7,253 nucleotides of DNA from Acidimicrobiia bacterium (GTDB taxonomy: Bacteria; Actinomycetota; Acidimicrobiia; Acidimicrobiales; Ilumatobacteraceae), in the NCBI GenBank assembly GCA_010025655.1, contig RGSV01000055.1, forward strand, positions 1 to 7,253, written 5' to 3'. The notes beneath the pieces were generated by a model that saw only the letters and a program-made list of their open reading frames with translations, was not told the DNA's origin and did not search any database. Below, piece by piece: positions 6,603-7,253 of the stretch (the first letter of the stretch is position 1; each line of letters starts with the position of its first letter). Position numbers and translations under genes: made by a program.

Positions 6603-6967
6603 AGCAGTTCTGCCAGTTCTGCTAGATCTTGTCGAAAGGCAATCGCGTAGCGGGCTTGTTCGCTGGCCAGACGAGTCTGACTCGTTCGCAACTGCTCAAC
6701 ACGCTCGGCCGTTGCCGCATCTGAAGTTGCGGCGAGTTTCTGAATCTCGGCATCCAGTTCGTGAAACTGGTTGGTGAGCGTCGATGCCATCTGGGTCAGT
6801 CGTTCATCAAAAGTGCTGAGTCGCGCAGTCACACCCGCAAGTGAAGTCTTCATCGTCTGCAGGTCGGCGTCGCGTTGTTGCAATGCGGTGCGCAAGGTAT
6901 TGAGGTCGTCGCGCATCTGCGCGAGTGTGTTGCTGAGTTCGTGGCGTCGTCGGCGAAAAATCATCAT
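6587..6967 (-). CDS. Small coiled-coil protein, function unknown
   Basis: The 126-residue product starts with a basic patch (MMIFRRRRHEL) and then is almost entirely predicted coiled coil. Hydrophobic positions recur in heptads through segments such as LRTALQQRDADLQTMKTSL and FHELDAEIQKLAATSD. There are no cysteines and no transmembrane segment. It ends ARYAIAFRQDLAELAELLRR, the most conserved-looking part. No family with known function is recognised. It could be a structural, division-related or nucleoid-associated coiled coil, but nothing in sequence or context decides. It converges on the UPF0182 gene, with 12 bases between stop codons, and diverges from the initiator tRNA, leaving 27 bases for both upstream regions. 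The first two codons are both ATG, and neither has a clear ribosome-binding site, so the start could be 6967 or 6964. Low-complexity charged sequence can arise on the antisense strand of GC-rich DNA, but no competing plus-strand gene exists here. Confidence 0.75.
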   Translation of the reverse strand: MMIFRRRRHELSNTLAQMRDDLNTLRTALQQRDADLQTMKTSLAGVTARLSTFDERLTQMASTLTNQFHELDAEIQKLAATSDAATAERVEQLRTSQTRLASEQARYAIAFRQDLAELAELLRRAR

Positions 6968-6976
6968 GTGTGGCGG

Positions 6977-6982
6977 TAGGCT
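6977..6982 (+). promoter_or_regulatory. Candidate -10 element of the initiator tRNA gene
   Basis: TAGGCT fits TAnnnT and ends 12 bases before the mature 5' end of the tRNA, leaving room for a short 5' leader removed by RNase P. An A-run (6956-6960) lies upstream, but there is no recognisable -35 hexamer at the expected distance. Confidence 0.3.
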
Positions 6983-6994
6983 GACGAGACCCGA

Positions 6995-7071
<77 letters not shown>

Positions 7072-7078
7072 CTGCGCG

Positions 7079-7249
7079 TTACTTGGCGACACGCTGATCC
7101 TGCGGCAACATTCTGCGGCGATGCCAGCGAATTCGAAACGGTGCGATGGCAAGTCGCGACGTAAGACCGATGAGAGCAGTGAAGTCATTTCCTGGCTGCC
7201 TCGGTGCGACGATGCTGCACCCCGGTTCAGAGTCTGACGAGTACCACAT
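7079..7249 (-). CDS. Unrecognised reading frame at the right edge, possibly partial
   Basis: A minus-strand frame ends at TAA (7081-7079) and is open to the window edge. If it starts at the ATG at 7249 it encodes 56 residues beginning MWYSSDSEPGCSIV and ending MLPQDQRVAK; the frame also stays open upstream of that ATG, so this may be the C-terminus of a longer protein. The composition is mixed, with a short hydrophobic stretch (ALIGLTSRLAIAPF) followed by a basic RIRWHRRR run, which could sit at the membrane surface. No known family is recognised. The only support is the open frame and the lack of a better candidate on either strand between 7072 and 7253, so it could be spurious. Confidence 0.33.
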   Translation of the reverse strand: MWYSSDSEPGCSIVAPRQPGNDFTALIGLTSRLAIAPFRIRWHRRRMLPQDQRVAK

Positions 7250-7253
7250 CGTC

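Noticed and set aside
7079..7253. Faint likeness of the right-edge frame to the N-terminus of bacterial topoisomerase IB (YSSDSEPG, then a LAIAP-like stretch).
   Set aside because: The spacing between the two motifs is about ten residues too short, the residues between do not match, and the frame stops soon after. A degenerate copy cannot be shown from this fragment.

Overview
The window looks like part of a high-GC actinobacterial chromosome. The evidence is a YlbL/DdcP-type PDZ-Lon protease and a UPF0182 membrane protein in one gene run, as with Rv3194c and Rv3193c of Mycobacterium tuberculosis, plus a DivIVA-domain coiled-coil protein, GC-rich third codon positions and gene starts that often lack a Shine-Dalgarno (SD) sequence. 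A deep-branching group such as Acidimicrobiia is plausible, but that is an inference from general character, not a placement.

Layout. Minus strand, 1-424: the N-terminus of an extended-SDR NAD-dependent epimerase/dehydratase runs off the left edge. It is preceded, 3 bases away, by a small two-helix membrane protein. Plus strand, 396-6574: three tightly spaced genes, (1) a membrane-anchored PDZ-Lon-like serine protease, (2) a 679-residue DivIVA-domain protein with a long coiled coil, a disordered Pro/Thr/Glu linker and a cysteine/histidine-rich C-terminus resembling phage Mu F / SPP1 gp7 minor head proteins, and (3) a seven-helix UPF0182 protein. Minus strand, 6587-6967: a 126-residue coiled-coil protein converging on the UPF0182 gene. 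Plus strand, 6995-7071: an initiator tRNA (fMet, CAU) with encoded CCA. Minus strand, right edge: the 3' end of a short unrecognised reading frame. No gene-free stretch exceeds 300 bases.

How the genes may work together. The plus-strand run has gaps of 21 and 11 bases and is probably an operon with an envelope or division theme. The protease and the UPF0182 protein have large predicted extracytoplasmic parts, and each has exactly two cysteines there. The DivIVA-type protein would be the cytoplasmic scaffold at curved membrane or poles. In Bacillus subtilis the YlbL homologue (DdcP) helps clear the division inhibitor YneA, which fits beside a division-site scaffold, but a functional link here is inferred from position only.

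The most unusual signals are the DivIVA/phage-head-like fusion placed between two genes that are adjacent elsewhere; the initiator tRNA with A29-U41 in place of the first of its three conserved G-C pairs and a C1-C72 mismatch; two gene starts with a -10-like hexamer exactly 8 bases before the ATG and no well-placed SD, suggesting leaderless transcripts; and two divergent genes whose 5' ends appear to overlap by 29 bases.
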